The notes: a model not told the origin generated them from the letters alone. Positions 8,193-17,582 are shown, counted from the stretch's first letter. The stretch is DNA of 44,369 bases from an uncultured Acholeplasmatales bacterium (GCA_927433595.1 CAKMJY010000097.1:1-44369); one strand, 5' to 3'. Program-made: numbers and translations.

Positions 8193-8565
8193 CTATATAA
8201 CAATTAAAGTTATCGGTTTTGCCAGTAAAATTTTATATTTGTTCAATTTCATTATACAACTTGCTGCGACAAAATATTAATGCACACACGTATTAGACAA
8301 AAATAATTAATAAAAATAATTCTAAATAAGCTTAATTAGACGACAGACTTTTTAAAAATAAAATTCTATAAACGGTTTATATAACTTTATAGACCAATTT
8401 TACCCGTCTATAGAATTTGATAATGTGAATATTTATTTTCTAACATTTCAAGTACTTAAATTTAAACGCCGTTTAATAAATCGCCAATGACGTTGACATT
8501 ACGCGATTTATCAGTATATTAATAATTAAATATGTACGAATATAACAATATTAGAAAGGGTTTTT
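8193..8565. promoter_or_regulatory. Divergent regulatory region rich in inverted repeats
   Basis: This 370-bp gap separates the sigma operon from the pectinesterase-like gene. It contains two related odd-centred palindromes, ATAAAC-G-GTTTAT (8368-8380) and TTAAACG-C-CGTTTAA (8462-8476), both of the AAAC(G)nGTTT type seen in LacI/CcpA-family operators. It also contains AAATTCTATA (8361-8370) paired with TATAGAATTT (8409-8418), and ATAAATCGC (8476-8484) paired with GCGATTTAT (8503-8511). No ORF of any size looks real here. The binding proteins are unknown. Confidence 0.6.
8493..8520 (+). promoter_or_regulatory. Promoter of the pectinesterase-like lipoprotein gene
   Basis: A perfect -35 TTGACA, 16-bp spacer and -10 TATATT. 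The right arm of a 9-bp inverted repeat (8503-8511) lies inside the spacer, so a repressor bound there would block RNA polymerase. Confidence 0.65.
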
Positions 8566-11500
8566 ATGAAGAACAAAATTGGTTATTTATTATTAATGTT
8601 GGGTGTTTTATTTACTGTGGGAGCATGTAAAAGCACACCTAATTATGATGCGTACGTTGAAGCATATAACTTCAATATACCAAGTGAAGTCACATCCAAT
8701 CTATTTTTGCCTAATCAGATCATCGCTGATGATGATTTCTTAGATGTTGCTTGGTCATCCAGTCATCCAGAAATCATCAACATGGCGGGTACTTTTAATG
8801 CCCCATCACTTGAAATTGGGGATACAGAAGTGACATTAACGGCAACCATCAGAAAAGACACGTATCAAAAAGTATTAATATTTGTTGTTATGGCTAAATC
8901 AGTTGCCACCACACATACCGTGACATTTGATCCTGCAGGCGGTACCAGCGTCCTTAGTCAAGTAATCACGCACGGCCAAACGTTGGTACTTCCTGATGCA
9001 CCAACAAAAGAACATTATGTTTTTGATGGCTGGTACACAAGTTATGCGTTTGATACCATTTGGGATTTTTCAAGTGCTGTTACATCGAGTATGACGCTTT
9101 ATGCCAAGTGGATAGAACAATTTACGATTACTTTCGAGGATAGTGTTGGCGGTGTATTCGATACACAAGTGGTATCAAGTGGCGATAAAGCAACGCTACC
9201 TGGTACTCAACCTGAGAAATCATTCTATACATTTGATCATTGGTTAAAAGAGGGCGTTACATTTGATTTCAATGAAGCGATCACAGCTGATTTGAGGCTT
9301 GTGCCAGCTTATCGTCCGGTCGAATTTAATATCACATATGTGATACCATCAGGCGCAACTTTATCAGAAGATGGCGATGACAAATATTCAGTCGAACAAG
9401 CACCAACTTTAAAAACTGCAATGCTAACTGGCATGAATTTCATGGGCTGGTTTGATCAATCTGAAGGTGGCAATCTAGTTGATTTACCGCTAGGCTCACA
9501 CGGCGATATCACCTTATACGCACAATTTGAAGATGAAAATACCCTACCAACAGGCACACTCATTTATACAAAAGAAGACTTGTTAACCGTTATCAACGAT
9601 GGGGCTACTTCTGATGTCTATTTAATGAATGATATTGATATGACTGGGGTTATTTTGACTGGTAGTCCTAAAACATTCGGTTATACATTTGATGGTAGAG
9701 GTTATACCATTAAGAATGCCATCATCAATGCTTCTGGCAATAAGATGGGTTTCCTATTCAAAGAAGTATTATCCACAGGGATCATCAAAAATGTTACATT
9801 TTCAGACTCAACCCATTTTGGTGGTGGGACTTCTGAATCATCCGCATTTATTTCAGCCTTTGCACAAGGTGGCGCAAGGTTTGAACATATCACATTTTAT
9901 AATGTATCTGTAAAACATGCGGGTTCTTATGCAGGCTTAATCTTCGGTGATGTCATCAATGAGGTCAGTGGAGAAACGATTTATATTAGAAATATCACAG
10001 TCATCAATGACGATAACAACTGGATTGAAGGTAGTTCTTATGTGGGTGGTTTGATTGGTTCTGCAAGAAAACCAGTCACCATTGATATCGAAAATGTCTA
10101 CTTTGATTCTAAAGTCATTGCACCTAACCAAGCGGTTGGGGCAATCATGGGTAGGTTAAATAGTGCAGGTATCACGCTCAATGTTAGACAGACTGTCATC
10201 AAAGGTGATATTGAATCTGCTAAGAATGTCGGTTCAGTCTTAGGCACCAACGTGAGTGGATCAACCTTAATCGCAGATCACATCTATATTAGCGATATCA
10301 CACAAAAATCAGGTACAAACACCGTCAAAATAGGTGCTGGTAATCAACCTTCAGGCTCTATCAATACGGTAACTAACCTTTACTATCAAAGTGAAACATC
10401 CACTTTTCTAGTTGCGGCATTAGAGGTAAGTATCCTAGACGGCACTGGCTTATCTTTTCCACAATTAACAGAAACGTGGTTTAATGAGAGTGGCTTTAGT
10501 CAAACATTCTTTAAGTATGGTCAAACCACCATCGTTAAAAATAGCGACACTCAAGGTGAAGTTGTTGAAACGGGCTTCACTATCTCTAGTGCCAATGTCA
10601 AAAAATACTACATGGTTGGTGAAGCACTAGATTTAACAGGTTTACTGATTTATAAAACGTATTCAGATGGGTCTAGTATCTTACTAGAAGCAGGCTATAC
10701 AGTAGATACAACCGAATTTAGTGATACCCAAGCCGGTACATACTCTATATATGTGACATATAATAATGACATCAAGTCATTTGAAGTCAATGTGATCGAA
10801 ATCACTGGTGTTTTAGCAGAACCACTATTTATGAAACAAACCTACTTAGTTGGCGATACAATCAATTATAGCAATCTAGTCTTAAAGGCCATCCTAAGTG
10901 ATGGCACACACCTTATCTTAAATGAATCTGATTATACGAAAGACCTTACTGCAGTTAATATGGCCATAGCAGGTGAATACCAAATTGGGTTTATTTACAA
11001 ATCTTTTTCACCAGTATATGTCGATATATATGTAACAGATTTATCAGTCATCACAGCAGGTATGGTTGAAATCAATGTCAATCAAAGCGTCACTAGCATA
11101 GATGGTGATGGCGAAGACCGTCCAACCTTTAAAACGATGAAGTCAGCTTTACAATACTTGGTGAATCAGAATTACGCATCGGAACTTGAAAAAGTGATTT
11201 ACATATCAGATGGCACCTATGATGAAAAAATCACCATCACAGTACCGAATCTAACCTTAGTTGGACAAAGCAGAACAAACACGATTTTAACGTATGATGC
11301 TGCATCCGGTTTAAAACAACCGAACGGATCAACATGGGGCACACAAGGGTCGGCAAGTGTATCTGTCAAGAGTTCAGCAACCAACTTTATGGCAACCAAT
11401 CTTACAATTCAAAATCATTTTGACTATAATGGGTCAACGATTTTGGATAAACAAGGCGTCGCTTTAGTGAATGAAGCCGATCAAGTGATCTTTTATCAAG

Positions 11501-12090
11501 TAGATTTTAAAGGTTATCAAGATACACTTTACGCTAAATCTGGTAGACAATATTATCTAGATGTTTATATTGAAGGGGTGGTCGATTACATTTTTGGTAA
11601 TGGCGGACCTGCATTCTTTGAACAAGCTATCATTAAGAACTTAGCAAGATCGACAGGCGTTATTTCAACCAATAAAGGCTATAACACATCTAGCAGTGCA
11701 CTTGTGACATATGGGTATGTTTTCTATCAAAATGAATTTATATTTGAAGTAGGCGTGCCATCAGGGTCTGTCGATTTAGGTAGACCATGGGATCAATCAG
11801 CAGCCATCGCTTATATCGATAATAAGTTTGATACACACATCACGACAAGAGGTTGGACAGAGATGTCTGGTAATTTACCTGAGAATGCGCGATTCTATGA
11901 GTACCAAAACAAAGATTTATTCGGTTTGATGATACCAAAGACAACCATAGGCAAACCAATAACCGAACAAGAAGCATTGAATTACACCAACAAAGCCATT
12001 GTATTCGGACAATTAAATGGCGCGGTTGACTTTGGCAGTGCTTGGGATTATAGTAGTGATCTTATAATGCTTCAAGGACACTTAAATTAA
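8566..12090 (+). CDS. Multidomain surface lipoprotein with C-terminal pectin methylesterase domain
   Basis: A 1174-residue lipoprotein (lipobox VGAC, Cys21). Visible order: an atypical Ig-like domain (about 30-115, with 'WSSSHPEII'); three Listeria-Bacteroides/InlB-type B repeats (about 120-325, each ending in a 'F..W....' and 'LYAKW/LYAQF' pattern); a beta-helix/GLUG-like region (335-610); two bacterial Ig-like domains of the 'YMVGEALDLTGLLI' type (about 665-825); and a pectinesterase domain (about 835-1150). The last keeps GTYDEKI, QGVALVNEADQ (oxyanion Gln near 963), YQDTLY, VDYIFGN (catalytic Asp near 1007) and LGRPW (Arg/Trp near 1072), so it should be active on methyl-esterified pectin or a similar uronan. 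The InlB and Ig repeats suggest adhesion or a long stalk. Own promoter and terminator. The gene is divergent from the sigma/anti-sigma operon. Unusual for a mollicute; the true substrate is unknown. Confidence 0.88.
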   Translation: MKNKIGYLLLMLGVLFTVGACKSTPNYDAYVEAYNFNIPSEVTSNLFLPNQIIADDDFLDVAWSSSHPEIINMAGTFNAPSLEIGDTEVTLTATIRKDTYQKVLIFVVMAKSVATTHTVTFDPAGGTSVLSQVITHGQTLVLPDAPTKEHYVFDGWYTSYAFDTIWDFSSAVTSSMTLYAKWIEQFTITFEDSVGGVFDTQVVSSGDKATLPGTQPEKSFYTFDHWLKEGVTFDFNEAITADLRLVPAYRPVEFNITYVIPSGATLSEDGDDKYSVEQAPTLKTAMLTGMNFMGWFDQSEGGNLVDLPLGSHGDITLYAQFEDENTLPTGTLIYTKEDLLTVINDGATSDVYLMNDIDMTGVILTGSPKTFGYTFDGRGYTIKNAIINASGNKMGFLFKEVLSTGIIKNVTFSDSTHFGGGTSESSAFISAFAQGGARFEHITFYNVSVKHAGSYAGLIFGDVINEVSGETIYIRNITVINDDNNWIEGSSYVGGLIGSARKPVTIDIENVYFDSKVIAPNQAVGAIMGRLNSAGITLNVRQTVIKGDIESAKNVGSVLGTNVSGSTLIADHIYISDITQKSGTNTVKIGAGNQPSGSINTVTNLYYQSETSTFLVAALEVSILDGTGLSFPQLTETWFNESGFSQTFFKYGQTTIVKNSDTQGEVVETGFTISSANVKKYYMVGEALDLTGLLIYKTYSDGSSILLEAGYTVDTTEFSDTQAGTYSIYVTYNNDIKSFEVNVIEITGVLAEPLFMKQTYLVGDTINYSNLVLKAILSDGTHLILNESDYTKDLTAVNMAIAGEYQIGFIYKSFSPVYVDIYVTDLSVITAGMVEINVNQSVTSIDGDGEDRPTFKTMKSALQYLVNQNYASELEKVIYISDGTYDEKITITVPNLTLVGQSRTNTILTYDAASGLKQPNGSTWGTQGSASVSVKSSATNFMATNLTIQNHFDYNGSTILDKQGVALVNEADQVIFYQVDFKGYQDTLYAKSGRQYYLDVYIEGVVDYIFGNGGPAFFEQAIIKNLARSTGVISTNKGYNTSSSALVTYGYVFYQNEFIFEVGVPSGSVDLGRPWDQSAAIAYIDNKFDTHITTRGWTEMSGNLPENARFYEYQNKDLFGLMIPKTTIGKPITEQEALNYTNKAIVFGQLNGAVDFGSAWDYSSDLIMLQGHLN

Positions 12091-12098
12091 AAGTACAG

Positions 12099-12126
12099 GC
12101 ACGACTTATCGAAGTCGTGCTTTTCT
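12099..12126 (+). terminator. Terminator after the pectinesterase-like gene
   Basis: Perfect 9-bp stem GCACGACTT/AAGTCGTGC with a 4-nt loop and a T-run, nine bases after the stop. Confidence 0.9.
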
Positions 12127-12173
12127 TTCGAATGAAATAGTTATGTAAATTATGCTATATTGGCACTTAGTAC

Positions 12174-12201
12174 TTGACATTGCCAAAAATATCCATAAAA
12201 T
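12174..12201 (+). promoter_or_regulatory. Promoter of htpG
   Basis: -35 TTGACA, 16-bp spacer, -10 TAAAAT, ending 20 bp before the ATG. No CIRCE (HrcA) element is present, so heat control by HrcA is not supported here. Confidence 0.6.
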
Positions 12202-12220
12202 AGTGATTGGAGGCGATACT

Positions 12221-14068
12221 ATGTCAAAGACAAATCAATTTAAAACAGAATCACAAAAACTTTTACACTTAGTGACACACTCAATTTATACACAAAAAGA
12301 AATCTTTTTAAGAGAACTCATCTCAAATGCGAGTGACGCGATTGATAAAAGACATTTCTTATCATTAACAGATGAATTGGTCCCACAAGCGGACTATAAA
12401 ATTGAGATTATCCCAAACAAAGCGGATAAAACATTAACCATTAAAGACAATGGGATTGGATTTACAGAAGCTGAATTAATCGAAAACTTAGGGACCATTG
12501 CACAAAGTGGTTCAAAAGCATTTATCGAACAATTGGATAAGAATGATACCAACATCATTGGACAATTTGGTGTCGGTTTCTATAGTGCGTTCATCGTCAG
12601 CAAGCATGTGGTTGTAAAAACCAAATCACCTTTTGCAGAAACAGGGTTTATTTGGGAAAGTGATGGCGTGTCTACTTATACCATTGATACTTATGACAAA
12701 ACAGAAATCGGTACAGAAATCATTTTGTCATTAAGAGACGATATTAGCGATGAAGATGAAGTAGAAACATTCCATCAATTCTTAGAAGATTATGAGATCA
12801 AACAATTGGTTAAAAAGTATAGTGATTATGTCAGATATCCAATCTATTTAACGGGTGAAGAAAAACCACTAAATCAGATGACACCGCTTTGGAAACGTTC
12901 TAAACAAGACGTTAAAGAAGAGGATTTAAATCAATTTTATAAACATCAATTTAACGATTTTGAAGAACCAATGCATGTCATTCATATGTCAGTTGAAGGG
13001 ATGTTAACGTATCAAGCACTATTATTTATCCCTAAAAAACCGGCTTATAACTTCTATTCTGAAACCTATGAAAAAGGCCTACAACTTTATTCTAAAGGCG
13101 TCTTTATCCAAGATAAAAACAAAGACTTAATTGGAGATCACTTCAAGTTTGTCAAAGGCGTCGTGGATTCAGCGGATTTATCTTTGAATATCTCAAGAGA
13201 ATTACTACAACACGATAGACAATTAAAGAAAATTGCTACAAACATTGAAAAGAAGATTAAGAGTGAATTAGAGAAGTTGCTTGACAATGACAGACCAAAA
13301 TACATTGAATTCTATGATCAATATAAGACATCATTGAAATATGGTATCTATCAAAACTTTGGCTTACATAAGGAACTCTTACAAGATTTAATCTTATTTA
13401 AAACCAATACGAGTGATGACTATATTAGCTTTAAAGAATATGTATCACGCATGAAAGAGGATCAAAAAGACATCTACTATGCATCCGGTAAATCAAAGAA
13501 TCAAATCTTAAATTTACCACAAATGGATATCATGAAAGATAAAGGTTATGAGGTATTGTTATGTACCGATGAAATCGATGAATTTATGTTCCAAATGATG
13601 AATAGTTATCAAGAAAAACCATTCAAGTCGATTCAAACAGCGAATATCGATTTAGCAGATGACAAAAAGAAAAAGGAAATCGATAAAAAGACCAAATCAA
13701 ACAAAGACTTATTGAACGCCCTTAAAGAAGCACTTGAAGGCAAAGTCAGCGACGTCAAGTTATCTTCAAGATTAAAAGACGCACCAGTATGTTTGGTATC
13801 CGGTGAAGGCTTATCACTTGAGATGGAAAAAGTATTAAAACAAATGCCTAATAGCGATGAGATTAAAGCGGAAAAGATATTAGAAATTAATCCAGAACAC
13901 GATATCTTTAGTACACTCAATCATGTATTTGAAGTGGATAAAGACGACATCAAAGATTACGCAACCATGCTTTATCATCAAGCACTTATTATGGAAGGGT
14001 TGCCAATCGAAGACCCAACCGATTATGTGAAAGCTATGACGAAGCTCATGGTTAAAAAAGGCAACTAA
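12221..14068 (+). CDS. htpG: Molecular chaperone HtpG (Hsp90)
   Basis: Cytosolic ATP-dependent Hsp90 chaperone of 615 residues, a normal bacterial length. The N-terminal GHKL ATPase domain shows ELISNASDAIDK (the catalytic Glu and Mg-binding Asn helix), DNGIGF, and GQFGVGFYSAF. The middle domain has the ISRELLQHDRQLKKI stretch. The C-terminal dimerisation domain ends at about residue 615. The ORF track begins at 12152, but the ATG at 12221 is preceded by TTGGAGG and gives the family's normal N-terminus. Single-gene unit with its own promoter and terminator. Confidence 0.97.
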   Translation: MSKTNQFKTESQKLLHLVTHSIYTQKEIFLRELISNASDAIDKRHFLSLTDELVPQADYKIEIIPNKADKTLTIKDNGIGFTEAELIENLGTIAQSGSKAFIEQLDKNDTNIIGQFGVGFYSAFIVSKHVVVKTKSPFAETGFIWESDGVSTYTIDTYDKTEIGTEIILSLRDDISDEDEVETFHQFLEDYEIKQLVKKYSDYVRYPIYLTGEEKPLNQMTPLWKRSKQDVKEEDLNQFYKHQFNDFEEPMHVIHMSVEGMLTYQALLFIPKKPAYNFYSETYEKGLQLYSKGVFIQDKNKDLIGDHFKFVKGVVDSADLSLNISRELLQHDRQLKKIATNIEKKIKSELEKLLDNDRPKYIEFYDQYKTSLKYGIYQNFGLHKELLQDLILFKTNTSDDYISFKEYVSRMKEDQKDIYYASGKSKNQILNLPQMDIMKDKGYEVLLCTDEIDEFMFQMMNSYQEKPFKSIQTANIDLADDKKKKEIDKKTKSNKDLLNALKEALEGKVSDVKLSSRLKDAPVCLVSGEGLSLEMEKVLKQMPNSDEIKAEKILEINPEHDIFSTLNHVFEVDKDDIKDYATMLYHQALIMEGLPIEDPTDYVKAMTKLMVKKGN

Positions 14069-14078
14069 AACAAGAACG

Positions 14079-14107
14079 AGAGACCATTTTATAAGGTCTC
14101 TTTTTTT
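14079..14107 (+). terminator. Terminator after htpG
   Basis: Stem AGAGACC/GGTCTCT with a 9-nt loop, followed by seven T residues. Confidence 0.88.
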
Positions 14108-14200
14108 AAGCTATTTAGAAATCCCATCATTTTACACCAGTTATTTAAGATATATTTAGATGGTTTTCAGTTATAATAAACATAAAAGGTGTGTGACGTT

Positions 14201-15418
14201 ATGAAGTGGATCATGTTTATCAGATTATTTAAACAAATCTTCTCCAAAAAGAAATTACCAGATTTAGATTTTATCCAAAAACAAGGCTTATTAGCCGTAA
14301 AAATCGCTCAAACTTTCGCATTGAGAATCGATTTTTTAAGTGAGGAAACGTGTACACACTTAGCAAAACTATATACCAAAACAACCCCAATCGAAGGGGA
14401 GAACTTCAGAAGCTTAATCACAGCCTATACGAATCCGACATTTTTAGATCATTTTAAAGAAATCGATGAAACCCCAGTTGGTAGTGCATCCGTCGGACAA
14501 GTTCATAAAGCCATTTTAAATACTGGCGAAGTCGTTGTCATTAAGTTCATCAAACAAGATTTTAAAAAGAAGTTTGAAAAAGATGTGAAATCCTTAAGGC
14601 GGTTCATCCGTTTCATTATCTTCTTTTATCCAAAACTAAAACGGGTTGCAGACCCAGTTGGTATATTAGAACATATTGAGACTTATACACTTGCAGAACT
14701 AGATTTAAGAAATGAAATCGCTCATGGTGAGGTATTAAAAGAAATCTATGAAACAAATAAGGTTCGTTTTGACTTATCCAGACTTAGATTTCCTAAAATC
14801 TATCATGAACTTTCGAATGAATATGTCTTGGTATCTGAGTTTATCGAAGGTGAAACAGTCGATAAACTACTAGAAGAAAAAAGGTTACCATTTAAAGATA
14901 TCTTAGAAATATTCCATATTCACGGGTTCTATATTTTCTTAATTGGGACATTCCATGGTGATTTACATCCTGGCAATATGATTTTAAAAGACGACTGTTT
15001 TTACTTCATTGATACAGGTGCCATTTCTGAAGTTGGTAAAAAGATTCAAACTGGCTTATTTGAGTTTATGACTCACCTTGCGTACTATGATTTTGACCAA
15101 TGTGCCGAAGCTTTAAACCACATGGCAGAAAAAGAGATATCGGGTAAAGCGTATCAAGCGTATCATGAGAAACTACTTATACTTTATAAAGACTTCAAAG
15201 GCAAGACTGTGAGTGAGGTATCACTAACGAGAAAAATGATGGAGACCATCAAACTGGGTGTCAACTCAGGGATGGTGTTTGAAAAAGGGATGTTCCCGAT
15301 TATTAAGAGCATGATGTATCTAGATGGCATGGTTTTAAAAGGTGCACCAGATACCGTATTGATGGTTGAAATGAGACAGTTTATCGAAGAATTTGACGCC
15401 GTAAAGGACAGTGAATAA
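14201..15418 (+). CDS. ABC1/UbiB/AarF-family protein-kinase-like protein
   Basis: A 405-residue member of the ABC1 atypical kinase family. Seen: a VKIAQ segment in place of the KxGQ signature (around residue 31), the Ala/Ser-rich nucleotide loop VGSASVGQVHKA (about 92-103), the VVIKFIK lysine strand, FHGDLHPGNM (catalytic loop) and FIDTG (metal-binding DFG equivalent). In quinone-making bacteria UbiB supports ubiquinone synthesis; acholeplasmas are not known to make quinones. The gene lies one base before the desaturase gene, which suggests a role with isoprenoid or membrane-lipid metabolism (inference). The GTG at 14189 was rejected as start because AAGGTG is correctly spaced for the ATG at 14201. 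No long C-terminal membrane helices as in Proteobacterial UbiB are obvious. Confidence 0.88.
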   Translation: MKWIMFIRLFKQIFSKKKLPDLDFIQKQGLLAVKIAQTFALRIDFLSEETCTHLAKLYTKTTPIEGENFRSLITAYTNPTFLDHFKEIDETPVGSASVGQVHKAILNTGEVVVIKFIKQDFKKKFEKDVKSLRRFIRFIIFFYPKLKRVADPVGILEHIETYTLAELDLRNEIAHGEVLKEIYETNKVRFDLSRLRFPKIYHELSNEYVLVSEFIEGETVDKLLEEKRLPFKDILEIFHIHGFYIFLIGTFHGDLHPGNMILKDDCFYFIDTGAISEVGKKIQTGLFEFMTHLAYYDFDQCAEALNHMAEKEISGKAYQAYHEKLLILYKDFKGKTVSEVSLTRKMMETIKLGVNSGMVFEKGMFPIIKSMMYLDGMVLKGAPDTVLMVEMRQFIEEFDAVKDSE

Positions 15419-15419
15419 T

Positions 15420-16868
15420 ATGAAAAAAATCGCAATCATTGGTGCAGGTCCAGGTGGACTTGCGGCTGGGATGGTTTTAGTTAATGACTATGAGGTCCAC
15501 ATATTTGAAAAAGATGCCACTGTTGGTGGCAGATCAAAAAAGATGTCCCTAGGGGAGTATCATTTTGATGTTGGTCCAACCTTCTTGATGTATCTAGAGA
15601 TTCTCAAAGATGTATTTAAACAAGCTGGATTTGAACTAGAAAAAGAACTAGATTTAATCAAACTCGAACAACTTTATACCTTAAGATTTAAAGACGTTAC
15701 ATTCAATATCAGCAGTGACAAAGAAGAGAACGTTAAGATGTATAACAAATACAAACCAAACCTTGGTAACGACTACCTCAGATGGTTAAATGCGCAAGAA
15801 AAAAAATTACAAGCAATTGGTCCAATTTTAAAGAAACCATTTCCTAATGTGTTTCATTTCTTAAGACCAGATGTCTTAAAGGCAGTCCCATATGTCCATC
15901 TTGGACAATCGGTTTATCGCCATTTAGAGACATTTAATAAGGATGAACATTTCATCCATTCCTTATCATTTCAAGCGAAATATTTAGGGATGTCTAGTTA
16001 TCAAGCACCATCCATTTTTACGATATTACCTTATCTAGAACATGGTTTAGGTCTTTATCACGTCAAGGGCGGCCTCAATCAAATCAACCATGTCATGGCT
16101 AAATTAATCGAACAAAAAGGTGGGAAAATACACTTATCCAGTCCTGTTGATCAAATCATCGTTGAAGACGGTGTCGCTAAAGCACTTAAAGTAGGGAATC
16201 AAACCTTAACTTTTGATGAGATAATCCTTAATGGCGACTTCGCTTACAGCATGGCAAACCTGGTTGATCAAGCACACCTTAAGAAATATAAAAAAGAGAA
16301 ACTAGACAAGATGAGATATAGTGTCTCCACGTTTATGGTTTATTTGGGCTTAGACAAAACCTATGATTTTGCACATCATGAGATTTTGTTTTCAAACGAT
16401 TATAAAGCCTATTTACATGGTTTGACGTCTAACCAGTTTACAGAAGATATTAGTGTTTATGTACATAACCCTTCTTTAATAGATGAAACCTATGCACCAA
16501 AAGGGCATTCTTCTTTATTCATATTAGTCCCGGTACCGAATCTAAAAGCGAAAAAGGACTGGACTACTTATGGTAAAACACTAAAAGAAACCGCGATAAA
16601 GATGATTGAAGAAAAGCACCAAGTGAATTTGAAAGACCACATCGTTGAATCCAAAATCATTGACCCAACCAATTGGGAAAAAGACTATCATGTCTATCAA
16701 GGTGCTGTATTTAACTTATCTCACGATTTAGGTCAAATGCTCCATAAGAGACCAAAAAATCAGTTTGATGAAATTAAGCATTTATACTTAGTTGGTGGTG
16801 GTACACACCCAGGTAGTGGGTTACCAACCATCTATCAATCTGCATTAATTCTAAAGCATTATTTGTAG
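15420..16868 (+). CDS. Phytoene/dehydrosqualene desaturase-family FAD enzyme (CrtI/CrtN-like)
   Basis: A 482-residue FAD-dependent oxidoreductase. The N-terminal Rossmann motif IAIIGAGPGGLAAG with the acidic IFEKD and GGRSKK follow-up, FDVGPTF, and the C-terminal VGGGTHPGSGLPT signature place it in the carotenoid desaturase family (CrtI, CrtN, CrtP, CrtO or isomerase members). Such enzymes dehydrogenate C30 or C40 polyenes at the membrane. Acholeplasma makes carotenoids that act like sterols in its membrane, which fits. No synthase (CrtM/CrtB) is adjacent, so the exact step cannot be stated. It follows the ABC1 gene by one base and is almost certainly co-transcribed. I took the ATG at 15420 rather than the GTG at 15411, because AAAGGA upstream is too close to the GTG. 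Confidence 0.88.
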   Translation: MKKIAIIGAGPGGLAAGMVLVNDYEVHIFEKDATVGGRSKKMSLGEYHFDVGPTFLMYLEILKDVFKQAGFELEKELDLIKLEQLYTLRFKDVTFNISSDKEENVKMYNKYKPNLGNDYLRWLNAQEKKLQAIGPILKKPFPNVFHFLRPDVLKAVPYVHLGQSVYRHLETFNKDEHFIHSLSFQAKYLGMSSYQAPSIFTILPYLEHGLGLYHVKGGLNQINHVMAKLIEQKGGKIHLSSPVDQIIVEDGVAKALKVGNQTLTFDEIILNGDFAYSMANLVDQAHLKKYKKEKLDKMRYSVSTFMVYLGLDKTYDFAHHEILFSNDYKAYLHGLTSNQFTEDISVYVHNPSLIDETYAPKGHSSLFILVPVPNLKAKKDWTTYGKTLKETAIKMIEEKHQVNLKDHIVESKIIDPTNWEKDYHVYQGAVFNLSHDLGQMLHKRPKNQFDEIKHLYLVGGGTHPGSGLPTIYQSALILKHYL

Positions 16869-16949
16869 GCATATCTAGTATAAATAAGACATATATGATA
16901 TGATTTATCTAGCATTGAACATTCCACAAGAATGGAAAGGGGAGAAAAT

Positions 16950-17267
16950 ATGACTAAAAGAAGTATTGGTATGATGATTTTACTGACTTTCGTCACTTTA
17001 GGACTTTACATGATTTATTGGATCATTAAATTCCAAGTCGAATTGAAAGCGAAGACCGGAGAAGGATTTGGCGCACTAGGACACATTCTAATGTTACTAT
17101 TCACATTTGGTATATATGGTATTTACTGGCAATTTGCAGCAGGTCAAAGACTTGGCAAAGCTGGTGCAAACGATTATGGTGTGCTTTATTTGGTACTATC
17201 TATCGTCGGTTTTGGATGGTTAAATCCATTCTTAATGCAAGTTGAAGCAAACAAAATTTCAGAATAA
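16950..17267 (+). CDS. Small membrane protein, DUF4234 type
   Basis: A protein of 105 residues with about three hydrophobic helices. The opening TKRSIGMMILLTFVTLGLYMIYW and the TFGIYGIYWQF repeat are typical of DUF4234 membrane proteins, a family of unknown function. The start at 16950 is chosen because AGGGGAG lies six bases upstream; the track's ATG at 16932 includes that ribosome site in the coding region. It shares a convergent terminator with the next gene. Confidence 0.75.
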   Translation: MTKRSIGMMILLTFVTLGLYMIYWIIKFQVELKAKTGEGFGALGHILMLLFTFGIYGIYWQFAAGQRLGKAGANDYGVLYLVLSIVGFGWLNPFLMQVEANKISE

Positions 17268-17271
17268 TTAA

Positions 17272-17293
17272 AAAAGGACCGCGAGGTCCTTTT
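17272..17293. terminator. Bidirectional terminator between convergent small genes
   Basis: Perfect stem AAAAGGACC/GGTCCTTTT closed by a GCGA tetraloop, with A/T runs on both sides. The last codon of the minus-strand gene overlaps its edge. Confidence 0.88.
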
Positions 17294-17582
17294 ACTTTAT
17301 CTCTTCTATTTTTCCTTTTTTCATACTGACAACCAGTAAAGTTATCAAGAATACAACTAATGTCGCAATCAATCCAAATACGCCAAATAAAGCGTACACC
17401 ATACCTGCCCATGAACCTGGGTCTTGAGGTAACTGGGTTGCACCTATGAGTAATAATGAAAGAATCAATAATACATAAGTAGGTATGAATGCAAACTTCT
17501 TTTTCATGACTGCAAAAACAATACCAGTCACTGCGAGTATAATGCCAATGATACTAATATATGGTACAAATGGTGCTAGCAT
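17292..17582 (-). CDS. Small three-helix membrane protein, unknown function
   Basis: A 96-residue hydrophobic protein with three predicted membrane segments (about 3-25, 30-48 and 60-87) and a Lys/Glu-rich tail KKGKIEEIK. I do not recognise a family. It has an excellent AGGAGG ribosome site seven bases before its ATG, which argues that it is real. It converges with the DUF4234 gene. Confidence 0.65.
   Translation of the reverse strand: MLAPFVPYISIIGIILAVTGIVFAVMKKKFAFIPTYVLLILSLLLIGATQLPQDPGSWAGMVYALFGVFGLIATLVVFLITLLVVSMKKGKIEEIK

Noticed and set aside
9689-10131. Small ORFs on both strands inside the lipoprotein gene
   Set aside because: They lie within a continuous conserved frame and lack ribosome sites.
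12121-12220. CIRCE/HrcA element before htpG
   Set aside because: I looked for TTAGCACTC-n9-GAGTGCTAA; only unrelated TTGGCACTTAG is present.
13633-13920. Minus-strand 95-aa ORF within htpG
   Set aside because: Low-complexity Ser/Leu/Phe translation of the antisense of a conserved gene; no independent signals.
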